From Ruminococcus sp. CAG:563 (lineage in GTDB: Bacteria > Bacillota > Clostridia > Oscillospirales > Acutalibacteraceae): a stretch of 16,954 nucleotides of DNA. The notes under the pieces were generated by a model, which had not been told where the DNA came from, ran no database searches, and saw nothing but the letters and a program-made list of their open reading frames with translations. Positions within the stretch are counted from its first letter, which is position 1. Each line of letters begins with the position of its first letter. The position numbers and the translations under genes are program-made. This document shows, piece after piece, positions 1-7,064 of this stretch. The stretch is taken from NCBI GenBank assembly GCA_000434915.1, contig FR882088.1, positions 105,343 to 122,296 of the forward strand, given 5' to 3'.

Positions 1-540
1 GCGTCGGGAGCGTCAACGTATCCCTGTTCGGTCATGCTTGTATGCGCAATGAACCCATGCCCATGCGGTTATTACGGACATCCGACGAGAAAATGTACCT
101 GCCGTGACGGTGCGGCAGCCAAGTATCTTTCAAAGATAAGCGGACCTTTGCTTGACAGAATAGATATACATATCGAAGTGCCGCCGGTCGATTTTGAAAA
201 GCTTGCCGATGAGCACAGGGGAGAGCCGTCATCGGAGATTAAAAAGAGAGTTGAAGCGGCAAGAAAAATTCAGCAGAACCGTCTGAGCGGAACCTCGGCA
301 AACTGCAATGCACAGATGAATGCGGCAATGACCCGTGAATTCTGCAAGGCGAGCGATTCGGCAATGAAAATGCTTCAGGTGGCCTTTGACCGGCTCGGAC
401 TTTCTGCCAGAGCATACGATAAAATTCTAAGGGTTGCAAGGACGGTTGCCGACCTTGACAATTCAGCGATAATCGAAGCTCCTCACATTGCGGAAGCGAT
501 TCAATATCGCTCACTGGACAGAAAATTTTGGACAAGGTAA
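1..540 (+). CDS. comM: ComM/YifB-type Mg-chelatase-like AAA+ ATPase, C-terminal part (5' truncated by window)
   Basis: The open frame enters at base 1 without a start codon and ends at TAA 538-540, so only the last 179 residues of a protein usually about 500 residues long are present. Visible are the conserved cysteine cluster CPCGYYGHPTRKCTC, the following ISGPLLDRIDIHIEVP segment that contains the sensor region of the Mg-chelatase AAA+ module, and the C-terminal helical domain (NAAMTREFC, GLSARAYDKILRVARTVADL). These are hallmarks of the ComM/YifB family, hexameric helicase-like ATPases that in Gram-negative bacteria promote branch migration during natural transformation. The role in Firmicutes is less clear. 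Walker A and B motifs lie outside the window. There is no clear terminator after the stop; the next promoter begins 24 bases later. Family assignment is secure; the gene symbol is by homology only. Confidence 0.93.
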   Translation, partial: ASGASTYPCSVMLVCAMNPCPCGYYGHPTRKCTCRDGAAAKYLSKISGPLLDRIDIHIEVPPVDFEKLADEHRGEPSSEIKKRVEAARKIQQNRLSGTSANCNAQMNAAMTREFCKASDSAMKMLQVAFDRLGLSARAYDKILRVARTVADLDNSAIIEAPHIAEAIQYRSLDRKFWTR

Positions 541-563
541 GCAAATCGTCAAAATGTGAATTA

Positions 564-591
564 TTGACACAAAATAAAGGTATGATATAAT
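564..591 (+). promoter_or_regulatory. Sigma-A promoter with extended -10 for the PlsC-like gene
   Basis: A consensus -35 TTGACA at 564-569 and a consensus -10 TATAAT at 586-591 are separated by 16 bases, and the -10 is preceded by TGA (TGnTATAAT). The start codon of the downstream gene is at 650, leaving a leader of roughly 50 bases. Confidence 0.85.
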
Positions 592-649
592 TAAAACGGT
601 TGATTAAATTATGTTTTTTTAAAAAATATCTAAGAAGGGAATTCAATTT

Positions 650-1462
650 ATGAAAGAAAATAAAAAGAATATACCCCGAAAAACAATATATTATGAGAAC
701 GAATTGACCGACGATTTTGCAAAAATGGGCATTGAAATAAAGCCTCTGCGTGAAAACTACCGTTATATTCACAGAGGTCCGTTGTGGCGTCTTTTCTCAT
801 TCATTCTTTACAGAATCATAGGTCAGCCGCTTGCGTGGCTTTATACTAAAATTGTGCCGCTTCACCGTTTTAAGAATAAAAAGGCTATTTTAAAGGTGGG
901 CATTTCCGGCGCATATGTTTACGCTAACCACACAAATTTTATTCTTGATGCTTTCCTGCCGAATTTGCTGAGACATTTCCGCAGGGGATATATCGTTGTC
1001 GGTCCCGATACAATGTCGGTTCCGGGACTTAATAATATAGTTGAAATGCTCGGCGCAATTCCGCTCGGCTCGACGATTAAGCAGAAAAAGGAAATGGTCA
1101 GATGCGTTAAAACACGCATACGCCAAAGAAACCTTATTACAATCTATCCGGAGGCGCACATGTGGCCGTACTATACAGGAATAAGACCGTTTACGGACGC
1201 ATCCTTCAGCTACCCTGCTCATACGGGCACACCTGTTTTTGCGATGACAACCTGCTATCGGAAAAGAAAAATCGGCAGTTTCCCGAAAACGGTAACATTT
1301 ATAGACGGGCCGTTTTATCCCGATGAAAGTCTCCCCATGCCGGAGAGAAAAAAGGCGCTGAGAGACCAATGCTACAATGCAATGAAAGCAAGGGCGGAAG
1401 AAAATTCGACCTATGAGTACATTGCTTACAGGAAGAAAGAGGACGGCGAAAACAAAGATTGA
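650..1462 (+). CDS. PlsC-like lysophospholipid/1-acylglycerol-3-phosphate acyltransferase family protein
   Basis: A 270-residue protein with acyltransferase (PF01553-like) features. The catalytic block is YANHTNFILDAF at about residues 91-102, a segment GAIPLGSTIKQKKE follows at 135-148, and an acyl-acceptor motif IYPEAH lies at 165-170. PlsC enzymes transfer an acyl chain from acyl-ACP/CoA (or acyl phosphate) to a lysophospholipid at the inner membrane face. A hydrophobic stretch at 47-70 could anchor it. The catalytic spacing is unusual: His94 and Asp100 are separated by five residues, not the four of the classical HX4D box, as in a divergent Clostridial subgroup known to me only from memory. 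The start is ATG 650, preceded by AGAAGGGA. It has its own promoter and is likely monocistronic. The acyltransferase fold is well supported; the exact substrate is unknown. Confidence 0.82.
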   Translation: MKENKKNIPRKTIYYENELTDDFAKMGIEIKPLRENYRYIHRGPLWRLFSFILYRIIGQPLAWLYTKIVPLHRFKNKKAILKVGISGAYVYANHTNFILDAFLPNLLRHFRRGYIVVGPDTMSVPGLNNIVEMLGAIPLGSTIKQKKEMVRCVKTRIRQRNLITIYPEAHMWPYYTGIRPFTDASFSYPAHTGTPVFAMTTCYRKRKIGSFPKTVTFIDGPFYPDESLPMPERKKALRDQCYNAMKARAEENSTYEYIAYRKKEDGENKD

Positions 1463-1506
1463 TTTTGCCGTACAAAATGAATAATATGTAAAATTTTTCG
1501 TAGATA

Positions 1507-1534
1507 TTGATTAGTAAAATATTTATGCTATAAT
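1507..1534 (+). promoter_or_regulatory. Sigma-A promoter with extended -10 for the DUF975 gene
   Basis: TTGATT at 1507-1512 and TATAAT at 1529-1534 with a 16-base spacer; the -10 is preceded by TGC, giving TGnTATAAT. A short inverted repeat CGACA/TGTCG (1544-1560) follows just before the strong ribosome binding site AAAGGAGG. Confidence 0.82.
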
Positions 1535-1577
1535 AGGGGTAAGCGACAGGAATAATGTCGTAAAAGGAGGAAAAAAT

Positions 1578-2240
1578 ATGACAAGACAACAGATGAAGGC
1601 AATGGCAAAAGCACAGCTCGGAAATCAGATTTTCGGCAACACATGGCTTATTGCCGTTGTAGTGGTTGTAATCCAAACGGCTATTTCATACCTCGTTAAT
1701 GCAGTCCCCGGAATCGGACAGATTGCGTCGCTTTTGCTTGCGGGACCGGTTTCTTTTGGCGTTGCGGCAATGTTCCTCAAGCAGACAAGAACGGGCGAGA
1801 AAATGGATATCGGTGATATCTTTAACGGATTCAGAGATGATTTTTCAAACACATTTCTTATCGGACTTATGACGATGATTTTTACCGTTTTGTGGAGCCT
1901 GCTTTTTATCATTCCGGGTATCATTAAGTCGTACAGTTATTCAATGGCTATGTATGTTAAGGTTGATCATCCCGACTATGATTGGAAGCAGTGTATTGAT
2001 GAAAGTCAGCGAATGATGCAGGGTCACAAGGGCGAGCTTTTTGTGCTTGACCTCAGCTTTATCGGTTGGCTTTTTGTCGGCGCATGCTGCTGCGGCATCG
2101 GTACACTCTGGGTAAATGCTTATATGGCTGCCGCTCATTCTCAATTCTATGAGAATCTCAGGAGAACGGAAGTTATGTACAGCGTTGAAAATACCGACCC
2201 TCAGTTTAACGCTTATAATTACAGCGATCAGCAGAATTGA
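1578..2240 (+). CDS. DUF975 family integral membrane protein
   Basis: A 220-residue membrane protein with the signatures of the DUF975 family common in Firmicutes: an N-terminal RQQMKAMAKAQLGNQIFGN segment, a glycine-rich PGIGQIASLLLAGPVSFG stretch at about 44-61, and a central IIPGIIKSYSYSMAMYV followed by a cytoplasmic loop with DESQRMMQGHKGELF (about 141-155). Hydrophobic segments lie at about 22-41, 48-67, 93-125 and 153-185, so four to six membrane passes. The C-terminal 30 residues are polar. No function is established for the family. The start ATG 1578 has a near-perfect AAAGGAGG, with its own promoter upstream and a strong terminator after the stop, so it is a single-gene unit. A cysteine-rich patch (ACCCG, about 169-173) sits in the last membrane segment. 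Confidence 0.87.
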   Translation: MTRQQMKAMAKAQLGNQIFGNTWLIAVVVVVIQTAISYLVNAVPGIGQIASLLLAGPVSFGVAAMFLKQTRTGEKMDIGDIFNGFRDDFSNTFLIGLMTMIFTVLWSLLFIIPGIIKSYSYSMAMYVKVDHPDYDWKQCIDESQRMMQGHKGELFVLDLSFIGWLFVGACCCGIGTLWVNAYMAAAHSQFYENLRRTEVMYSVENTDPQFNAYNYSDQQN

Positions 2241-2251
2241 AAATAAAAACG

Positions 2252-2291
2252 ATCCGCCTGTTTGAGATTTTTCCCGAGCAGGCGGATTTTT
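2252..2291 (+). terminator. Rho-independent terminator after the DUF975 gene
   Basis: A 9-bp perfect stem ATCCGCCTG (2252-2260) / CAGGCGGAT (2279-2287) with an 18-base loop, followed by a run of five T (2287-2291). Confidence 0.88.
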
Positions 2292-2293
2292 CT

Positions 2294-2321
2294 TTGCAAA
2301 AAATAATTATTGTGATATAAT
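2294..2321 (+). promoter_or_regulatory. Extended -10 promoter for the ProX-like gene
   Basis: TATAAT at 2316-2321 preceded by TGA (TGnTATAAT), with a weak -35 TTGCAA at 2294-2299 and a 16-base spacer. The layout matches the two promoters upstream at 564 and 1507. The -35 lies only a few bases after the preceding terminator T-run. Confidence 0.7.
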
Positions 2322-2352
2322 AATCGACATAACAAAAGAAAAGGTGATTTCA

Positions 2353-2892
2353 ATGATACATGTAAGCAAACCGATGACCGACCTGCCCAAGGAGTATAAA
2401 ACTCCCTTGCAGAAGATGACATATAAATTTCTTGATGAAAACGATATTCCGTTCAGCCGTGTTGAGAATGACGAAGCTGTTACTATGGAGGACTGCATCG
2501 AGATTGACAAGGCTCTCGATATGAAAACAGTTAAGACGCTTTTTCTCTGTAACCGACAAAAAACTAATTTTTATCTTTTTGTTACGGCGGGCGACAAGCC
2601 GTTTGTGACAAAGGATTTCAGCTCGGCTCTCGGAATTTCCAGAGTGTCGTTTGCTTCGGCGGAAAAGCTTGACGAAATAATCGGCACAAGGGTCGGCGCA
2701 ACAACAATTTTCGGCGTTCTTCGACCCGAGGCCGAGGATGTTCAGGTTGTTTTTGACAAGGTTGTATGCGAGGACGAATGGTACGGCTGCTCCGACGGCA
2801 CTACGACGGGCTACATGAAGCTGAAAACCAAGGACATTCTTGAAAAACTTCTGCCCTGTTCAAAGCACAGATACACGGTTATTGATGTGTGA
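2353..2892 (+). CDS. proX: Prolyl-tRNA editing protein, ProX/PrdX (YbaK/EbsC superfamily)
   Basis: A 179-residue protein formed of a single YbaK/ProRS-insertion-like domain. In this family the domain hydrolyses mischarged tRNA in trans (Ala-tRNA(Pro) for ProX, Cys-tRNA(Pro) for YbaK). Visible are the lysine in DMKTVKTLFLCNR (Lys61) expected in the deacylation pocket, the VTAGDKPFVTKDF strand-turn segment (78-89), and the GTRVGATTIFGVL loop (111-123). This matches the ProX/PrdX branch (prolyl-tRNA synthetase-associated domain) better than YbaK. The start is taken as ATG 2353 rather than the in-frame GTG 2344 because AAGGTGAT just upstream is the ribosome binding site at proper spacing and contains that GTG. 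The gene has its own promoter and a terminator. Which tRNA it edits is inferred from the family. Confidence 0.85.
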   Translation: MIHVSKPMTDLPKEYKTPLQKMTYKFLDENDIPFSRVENDEAVTMEDCIEIDKALDMKTVKTLFLCNRQKTNFYLFVTAGDKPFVTKDFSSALGISRVSFASAEKLDEIIGTRVGATTIFGVLRPEAEDVQVVFDKVVCEDEWYGCSDGTTTGYMKLKTKDILEKLLPCSKHRYTVIDV

Positions 2893-2936
2893 GCAAGTAA
2901 AGCTATGAATGTGAAGCCTACCCGAAAATAAAATCC

Positions 2937-2966
2937 GACCCGAGAAACGTTAATGCTTCTCGGGTC
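2937..2966. terminator. Bidirectional terminator between convergent genes
   Basis: A 10-bp perfect stem GACCCGAGAA (2937-2946) / TTCTCGGGTC (2957-2966) with a 10-base loop. On the plus strand it is followed by ATTTTTATATT; on the minus strand by GGATTTTATTTT. It can serve both the ProX-like gene and the convergent phosphoesterase gene. Confidence 0.85.
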
Positions 2967-2978
2967 ATTTTTATATTA

Positions 2979-4064
2979 TTATATCTCTCCGTCGGTTATG
3001 CGATCGACGAAAAGCACTTTACTTTCGTATGTGTCGGGGTTGTTCTCGTCAATGACAATCATCCTGCCGCCATGATTGCCGCCGTAGGTGTGGTAGCCTG
3101 CGCCGGGAGACTGAACAAGCTTAATTCCGTCAACATCCATTGTGAAAGTGTTCTTATGGTCGTGGCCGAAAAATGCGGCAACAACATCGCCTGTTTTCTG
3201 CCAGCTTTCAAATTGGGATTTAACCTTATCGGGAGGACAAGGGCCTTCAAGAAGCACTCCGTCGAGAAGAGCACCGTCAGCGGCTATATAGAATTTTCCG
3301 TTGTGGTCGACTGCTCCCGGAGTACCCTCGCTGACTTCGGTTAAGTTATTATATTCCTGCAAAACGGGGATATGCTGGAAAAGCAGAGACGGAACGGTTT
3401 TTCCGCCGTTTTTCGCTTTAAGCTCGGCTGCTTTTTTCTCATACCATGCTATTTGATCGTCGTGAACATATCCGTAACCCTCGTCTTTCATGACTTTATA
3501 ATTATCATCACGAACATAGTCGTTTGAATCAATGCACCAAATGTTCCATGCGACACGCTTGCCGTCGGAGGAAAGAATCGGCAGGTTGTAATTGCCACAG
3601 CCGTGAACGTCCTCATCATTCATTGTGCCCCTGAAATTATCGTATTCACAATAAATGCTGATTTGATTTTCCTTTGTGAGGCAGGGACAGTGCGGTTCGG
3701 CTTCGGCGTCATGATTGCCGAATACGATTGCAAGAGGAATGTCCTTTTCTGCAATCGGCTCAACAATTTTCTTTATCGTTTTACGCATGTAGTCATAAGT
3801 AAACTCCTGCCAATAGCCGCTTATGTTGTCGCCGCCGAAAACAACAAGGTCCGGCTTCGCAAGCTCCACACAGCGGCGGATAACATTGAGCGTTTCTGCG
3901 GATCTGTTTATCGGAATTGAGCGATTCTCGTCGTCGTCCATTTCGGGATCGACCTCATGAATATCCGTCAGGTGAAGAATACAAAATTTTCCGTCCTCGC
4001 CGAAGCGGAGAGGGGATTGACCGTTTCTGATGTGTTTATGTGAATTAGGTAAACCCGTTGCCAT
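2979..4064 (-). CDS. Calcineurin-like metallophosphoesterase
   Basis: A 361-residue protein with the complete set of metal-binding motifs of PF00149: TDIH (Asp34, His36), FGGDN (Asp79), FGNHD (Asn117-His118-Asp119), LFQHIP (His231) and FGHDH (His301, His303). Such enzymes use a di-metal centre to cleave phosphomono- or diesters. The overall layout (short N-terminal lead-in, YTYD-type insert, C-terminal GPG-rich QSPGAGYHTYGGNHGGR region) resembles the purple-acid-phosphatase/YkuE-like group acting on small molecules or lipids. No signal peptide or membrane segment is seen, so a cytoplasmic location is inferred. The cysteines in PHCPCLT and HGCGN fall in an insert. The start ATG at 4064 has TCGGAGGT upstream. 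It has a promoter of its own and does not belong to the upstream two-component operon. The substrate cannot be told. Confidence 0.87.
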   Translation of the reverse strand: MATGLPNSHKHIRNGQSPLRFGEDGKFCILHLTDIHEVDPEMDDDENRSIPINRSAETLNVIRRCVELAKPDLVVFGGDNISGYWQEFTYDYMRKTIKKIVEPIAEKDIPLAIVFGNHDAEAEPHCPCLTKENQISIYCEYDNFRGTMNDEDVHGCGNYNLPILSSDGKRVAWNIWCIDSNDYVRDDNYKVMKDEGYGYVHDDQIAWYEKKAAELKAKNGGKTVPSLLFQHIPVLQEYNNLTEVSEGTPGAVDHNGKFYIAADGALLDGVLLEGPCPPDKVKSQFESWQKTGDVVAAFFGHDHKNTFTMDVDGIKLVQSPGAGYHTYGGNHGGRMIVIDENNPDTYESKVLFVDRITDGEI

Positions 4065-4093
4065 AGCTGACCTCCGAAAAAATTATTAAATAT

Positions 4094-4122
4094 ATAATAA
4101 TCTTTTAATCTGAGCCTGTCAA
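4094..4122 (-). promoter_or_regulatory. Sigma-A promoter for the metallophosphoesterase gene
   Basis: Minus-strand TTGACA (4117-4122) and TATTAT (4094-4099) with a 17-base spacer. It begins right after the U-tract of the histidine kinase terminator. Confidence 0.75.
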
Positions 4123-4123
4123 C

Positions 4124-4158
4124 AAAAAGCACCGACAAACCGTGATGATTTGCCGGTG
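4124..4158 (-). terminator. Rho-independent terminator of the two-component operon
   Basis: Minus-strand 10-bp stem CACCGGCAAA/TTTGTCGGTG (4149-4158 with 4130-4139, one G-U pair), nine-base loop, followed by CTTTTT (4124-4129). It starts six bases past the kinase stop codon. Confidence 0.87.
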
Positions 4159-4163
4159 AATTT

Positions 4164-6209
4164 TTATTCAGCGTCAATTTCTGCTTTGTCGAAGATGAGT
4201 ATCGCCTTGAACAGGTCGCCGTCAACGGCAATCTCAAATTTGCCGCCCTGAAGCTCGGTCAAGCTCTGGATAATCGAAAGCCCGAGCCCGTTGCCGTCGG
4301 TGTTTCTTGCCGAATCACCACGGGCAAAACGCTCCAAAAGTTCCTCGGGGGTTGATTCGATTTTCTTTTCGGAGATGTTTTTCAGCTCAATCTTTACTTT
4401 GCTATCCTCAATTTCCATAACGTTAAGGTAAACTCTTGTATTCGGCATAGCGTATTTTGAAATGTTGCTCAGAAGATTTTCAAAGATACGCCAAAGCTTT
4501 TGACCGTCGGCGGTTATATAGATATCCTCCTGCGGTATGTGGTCTTCAAAAGTGAGGTTCTTCTCTTCAAGCTTGGAGCCGAAATCATCAAGTATCTGTG
4601 AAATAAATATTCCGAGATTAAGACTGTCAAGATTTATCTTGACCGAACCTGTTGTGATCTGCGACACATCAATAAGATTCTGCAAAAGATTTGTCAGACG
4701 CTTTGACTGTTTATTGATGATTTCATAGTATTCATTCAGCTCGGCTTCGCTGCATTTTCCGGAACGAATAATGTCCGTATAATTGATTATTGAGGTCAAC
4801 GGAGTTTTAATATCATGGGAAATATTTGCTATAAGCTCACTTCTCATTTTTTCGTTTTTGTTCTTTTCTTCAAGTGCATTTATAACGTCGTCCTTGAGAG
4901 TAATAAAGTTATCGTTAATTGCCTTAAAATCGCCGAACATAACCTTTGAGTCAAGGTTTTCGCCATAATCTCCGTTGGCAAGTCTGTTGCCGCTTTCACG
5001 CAGCCGGTTAAAGTTGATTGCAATAACGAAGAGCAATGTTCCGACGATGAATGCCATAGTGACCTGAACAAGTGCAAATACGGAGAAGTTATAGGAAAGA
5101 CCTTTGGATTTGAAGCGGAAATAGTTGAAGATTATGAGGCCGAGATCCAGAGCTAAAACAGAACTGACGGTGATAATCAGCTTGCCGACAAAAGGCATTT
5201 TGAAATAGCCGCTTTCTTTACTGCCGCCTTTTCCCCTGCGTATTCGTTCGATAGCTTTATAAATAAGAGTGTTTCTGAAAATATGTCCCGCCTTAATTCT
5301 GACGGCAAGAGAGAGAAAATAAATGAGCATTATGCAGAACACAACAAAAGCAAGAATCGCACACGCTGCATTCCACAGAACGATATCGTCCTCTCTGGTT
5401 TTGTCGGCGGACATTAGCACGATCATGGAAATTACAAATCCGTTCATTGCGACGGTCAGAATTGAGAATAAATCGAACGGAATTTTGTCGATGAACCGCA
5501 TATGACCGGGAGTGTAGTTGATGTTGACCATGAGCACGGCGACGATTGCCATACCGGTAACAAGGGCAATGAACATTACAACAACGATGAAATATTTGAG
5601 GTTGTTGGCTGTTTTGATAAGCCGAGCCGTTAGCCGGAAGGTGTCGTCGGCAGAAAGGTCTTTTTTTATCTTGATTTGTATGGTAACGGGACGCATTCCT
5701 TTGATCGTTACATCATAAAAGCTTGTTGTTCTTGTCGTTTCAAAGCAAGTTTCCTCATTGAGACTGGCCGCAGGCTCGCCGAGGGTATACATTTTATTGT
5801 TTGAGGTTGCAACAATTATCAGATTTGTTTTATTGTGGTTCTGATATTTACCACAAAGGGTTTTATATGTAATAGTGTCCTTTTCACTTTCTGCCCTTTT
5901 ATTGCTGTAAAGCGGGTTTTCGGTGTAATTCGCCGCTGTGCTATTATCAATATTGCTTTCTTTCAGCTTGTTTTCGGCCTCTTTTTCAAAGGTTATCAGT
6001 ACGAATTTTTCAATGTCAGAGTATTCCTTATCGACCTTTTCTTCCATCAGCGTGTAAAAAGTATCCTGAGTGGTGCCGACTTTATCGTAGAATCCGTAAT
6101 CCGCCATGTAGCTGACCTCAAGAAACATGGTAATGACTATTGTCATGCAAATGAGGTAAAGAACCACCGCCGTTATTTTATCCGACAGGGTTTTCAGCTT
6201 TATTTTCAT
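4164..6209 (-). CDS. Multi-pass membrane sensor histidine kinase
   Basis: A 681-residue kinase. The N-terminal TM (about 12-35) is followed by an extracytoplasmic domain of about 165 residues (36-203). Next come five further hydrophobic segments (about 204-230, 247-267, 279-302, 341-364, 376-398), a HAMP-like linker (RLRESGNRLANGDYGENL, 402-419), the dimerisation/phosphoacceptor domain with NISHDIKTPLTSI (His465) and the ATPase domain with the N box ENLLSNISKY (Asn582) and G2 box GNGLGLSI (639-646). The usual G1 DxGxG is replaced by LKNIS (609-613) followed by ERFARGD (626-631), a variant seen in VanS-like Firmicutes kinases, so it is not evidence of inactivity. The start codon overlaps the regulator stop as TGATG, implying translational coupling. 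The signal is unknown. The six-TM layout is unlike classic two-TM sensors. Confidence 0.93.
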   Translation of the reverse strand: MKIKLKTLSDKITAVVLYLICMTIVITMFLEVSYMADYGFYDKVGTTQDTFYTLMEEKVDKEYSDIEKFVLITFEKEAENKLKESNIDNSTAANYTENPLYSNKRAESEKDTITYKTLCGKYQNHNKTNLIIVATSNNKMYTLGEPAASLNEETCFETTRTTSFYDVTIKGMRPVTIQIKIKKDLSADDTFRLTARLIKTANNLKYFIVVVMFIALVTGMAIVAVLMVNINYTPGHMRFIDKIPFDLFSILTVAMNGFVISMIVLMSADKTREDDIVLWNAACAILAFVVFCIMLIYFLSLAVRIKAGHIFRNTLIYKAIERIRRGKGGSKESGYFKMPFVGKLIITVSSVLALDLGLIIFNYFRFKSKGLSYNFSVFALVQVTMAFIVGTLLFVIAINFNRLRESGNRLANGDYGENLDSKVMFGDFKAINDNFITLKDDVINALEEKNKNEKMRSELIANISHDIKTPLTSIINYTDIIRSGKCSEAELNEYYEIINKQSKRLTNLLQNLIDVSQITTGSVKINLDSLNLGIFISQILDDFGSKLEEKNLTFEDHIPQEDIYITADGQKLWRIFENLLSNISKYAMPNTRVYLNVMEIEDSKVKIELKNISEKKIESTPEELLERFARGDSARNTDGNGLGLSIIQSLTELQGGKFEIAVDGDLFKAILIFDKAEIDAE

Positions 6210-6901
6210 CAGCGATCTCTCCTTTGCATTTTATACCCGTGCCCGTAAACGGCAACGATATAATGAGGATTGGCAGGATCAATTTCTATTTTCTCTCTTA
6301 TGTGACGTATATGAACGATGACGGTGTTTTCTCCGCCGAATGCACTGTCGTTCCATACGTTTTTGTAAATCTCTTTCGGTGAAAAAACACTGTCAAGGTT
6401 TTCCATAAACAGCTTGAGAATGGAGTATTCGGTCGGAGTGAAGTTAACCTCATCGCCGTCAACAAGAACCTTTTTGGAAACGTCGTCAATCAGAATGCCT
6501 CCGTTGCGAAGATATTGACCGACGGGAGCTTTGCCCAGCTTAAGATAGCGTCTGAGCTGAGATTTGGTTCTTGCAACAACCTCAACGGGGTTGAACGGCT
6601 TGGTTATGTAGTCGTCGGCTCCGACATCAAGACCGAGTATTTTGTCGTAGTCCTCACTTTTTGCCGTTATAAGGATAACGGGAACATTGTATTTTTTTCT
6701 TATTTCAGTCGTTGCTTCAATGCCGTCCATCTGCGGCATCATAACGTCCATAAGAACAAGCTGAACGTCGTTATCGGCCAAAAGCTCCAAAACCTGTTTG
6801 CCGTTATAGGCTTCCAAAACATTGAAGCCCTCGGAGGAAAGATAAATTTTTAATGCACGAACAATGTCCTTGTCGTCATCGCAAGCAATAATGTTAATCA
6901 T
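6209..6901 (-). CDS. OmpR/PhoB-family response regulator (VanR-like)
   Basis: A 230-residue two-domain regulator. The receiver domain (1-120) has the acidic pocket Asp8-Asp9, phosphoacceptor Asp52 in LVLMDVMMP, Thr79 and Lys101 in TKPF. The winged-helix DNA-binding domain (about 128-225) ends with NTVIVHIRHIREKIE and VYGHGYKM, typical of the OmpR/PhoB class. It is cotranscribed with the histidine kinase that overlaps its stop codon. The start ATG 6901 is preceded by GGAGAGGAG. The promoter and a tandem repeat just upstream (6972-6992) fit binding by an OmpR-type dimer, so autoregulation is likely. Functional partners cannot be told from sequence. The neighbours upstream on the same strand are an HMA protein and an FtsX-type ABC transporter. 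Confidence 0.95.
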   Translation of the reverse strand: MINIIACDDDKDIVRALKIYLSSEGFNVLEAYNGKQVLELLADNDVQLVLMDVMMPQMDGIEATTEIRKKYNVPVILITAKSEDYDKILGLDVGADDYITKPFNPVEVVARTKSQLRRYLKLGKAPVGQYLRNGGILIDDVSKKVLVDGDEVNFTPTEYSILKLFMENLDSVFSPKEIYKNVWNDSAFGGENTVIVHIRHIREKIEIDPANPHYIVAVYGHGYKMQRRDR

Positions 6902-6932
6902 ATTTCGGGTACTCCTCTCCTATTCTGCGTAA

Positions 6933-6961
6933 ATTATAGAATAAAAGGAAACAAAACACAA
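6933..6961 (-). promoter_or_regulatory. Promoter of the two-component operon
   Basis: Minus strand TTGTGT (6956-6961), a 17-base spacer, and a perfect TATAAT (6933-6938). The poor -35 next to a good -10 and a tandem repeat upstream is the usual picture of an activated promoter. Confidence 0.8.
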
Positions 6962-6971
6962 TGTTTTTAGC

Positions 6972-6992
6972 CAAATCTTAATCAAATCTTAA
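6972..6992 (-). promoter_or_regulatory. Tandem direct repeat, probable response-regulator binding site
   Basis: On the minus strand the 10-mer TTAAGATTTG occurs twice in tandem (6983-6992 and 6972-6981) with an 11-bp period. The pair ends 10 bases upstream of the -35 element. OmpR/PhoB-type regulators bind head-to-tail as dimers to direct repeats with 10-11 bp period at such positions, so binding by the adjacent regulator is the natural inference. Confidence 0.7.
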
Positions 6993-7009
6993 GAATTCGG
7001 ATTTTTACG

Positions 7010-7042
7010 AAAAAAGCCGCCGTGGAAAATGATTCCATGGCG
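7010..7042 (-). terminator. Rho-independent terminator after the HMA gene
   Basis: Minus-strand stem of 10 bp (7033-7042 with 7018-7027, one G-U pair), five-base loop, then GGC and six T (7010-7015). It separates the HMA gene from the two-component promoter. Confidence 0.85.
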
Positions 7043-7064
7043 ACATTTAAAGCTGATATCGGCA

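Noticed and set aside
609..631. ATP-binding loss in the histidine kinase because the G1 box is missing (positions here are residues 609-631 of the protein encoded at 4164-6209)
   Set aside because: The LKNIS and ERFARGD pattern with an intact G2 box is a known variant in Firmicutes kinases and does not mean inactivity.
239..772. Long antisense frames such as 239-772 (minus), 890-1369 (minus), 8460-8993 (plus), 9837-10454 (plus) and 15878-16444 (plus)
   Set aside because: They lie opposite genes with clear family motifs, lack ribosome binding sites and resemble nothing; they are shadow frames.
2344..2352. GTG 2344 as start of the ProX-like gene
   Set aside because: It lies within the ribosome binding site AAGGTGAT of ATG 2353.
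4164..6901. VanRS vancomycin resistance regulators
   Set aside because: Similarity in class only; no vanHAX or vanT-type genes are present and the kinase has a different membrane layout.
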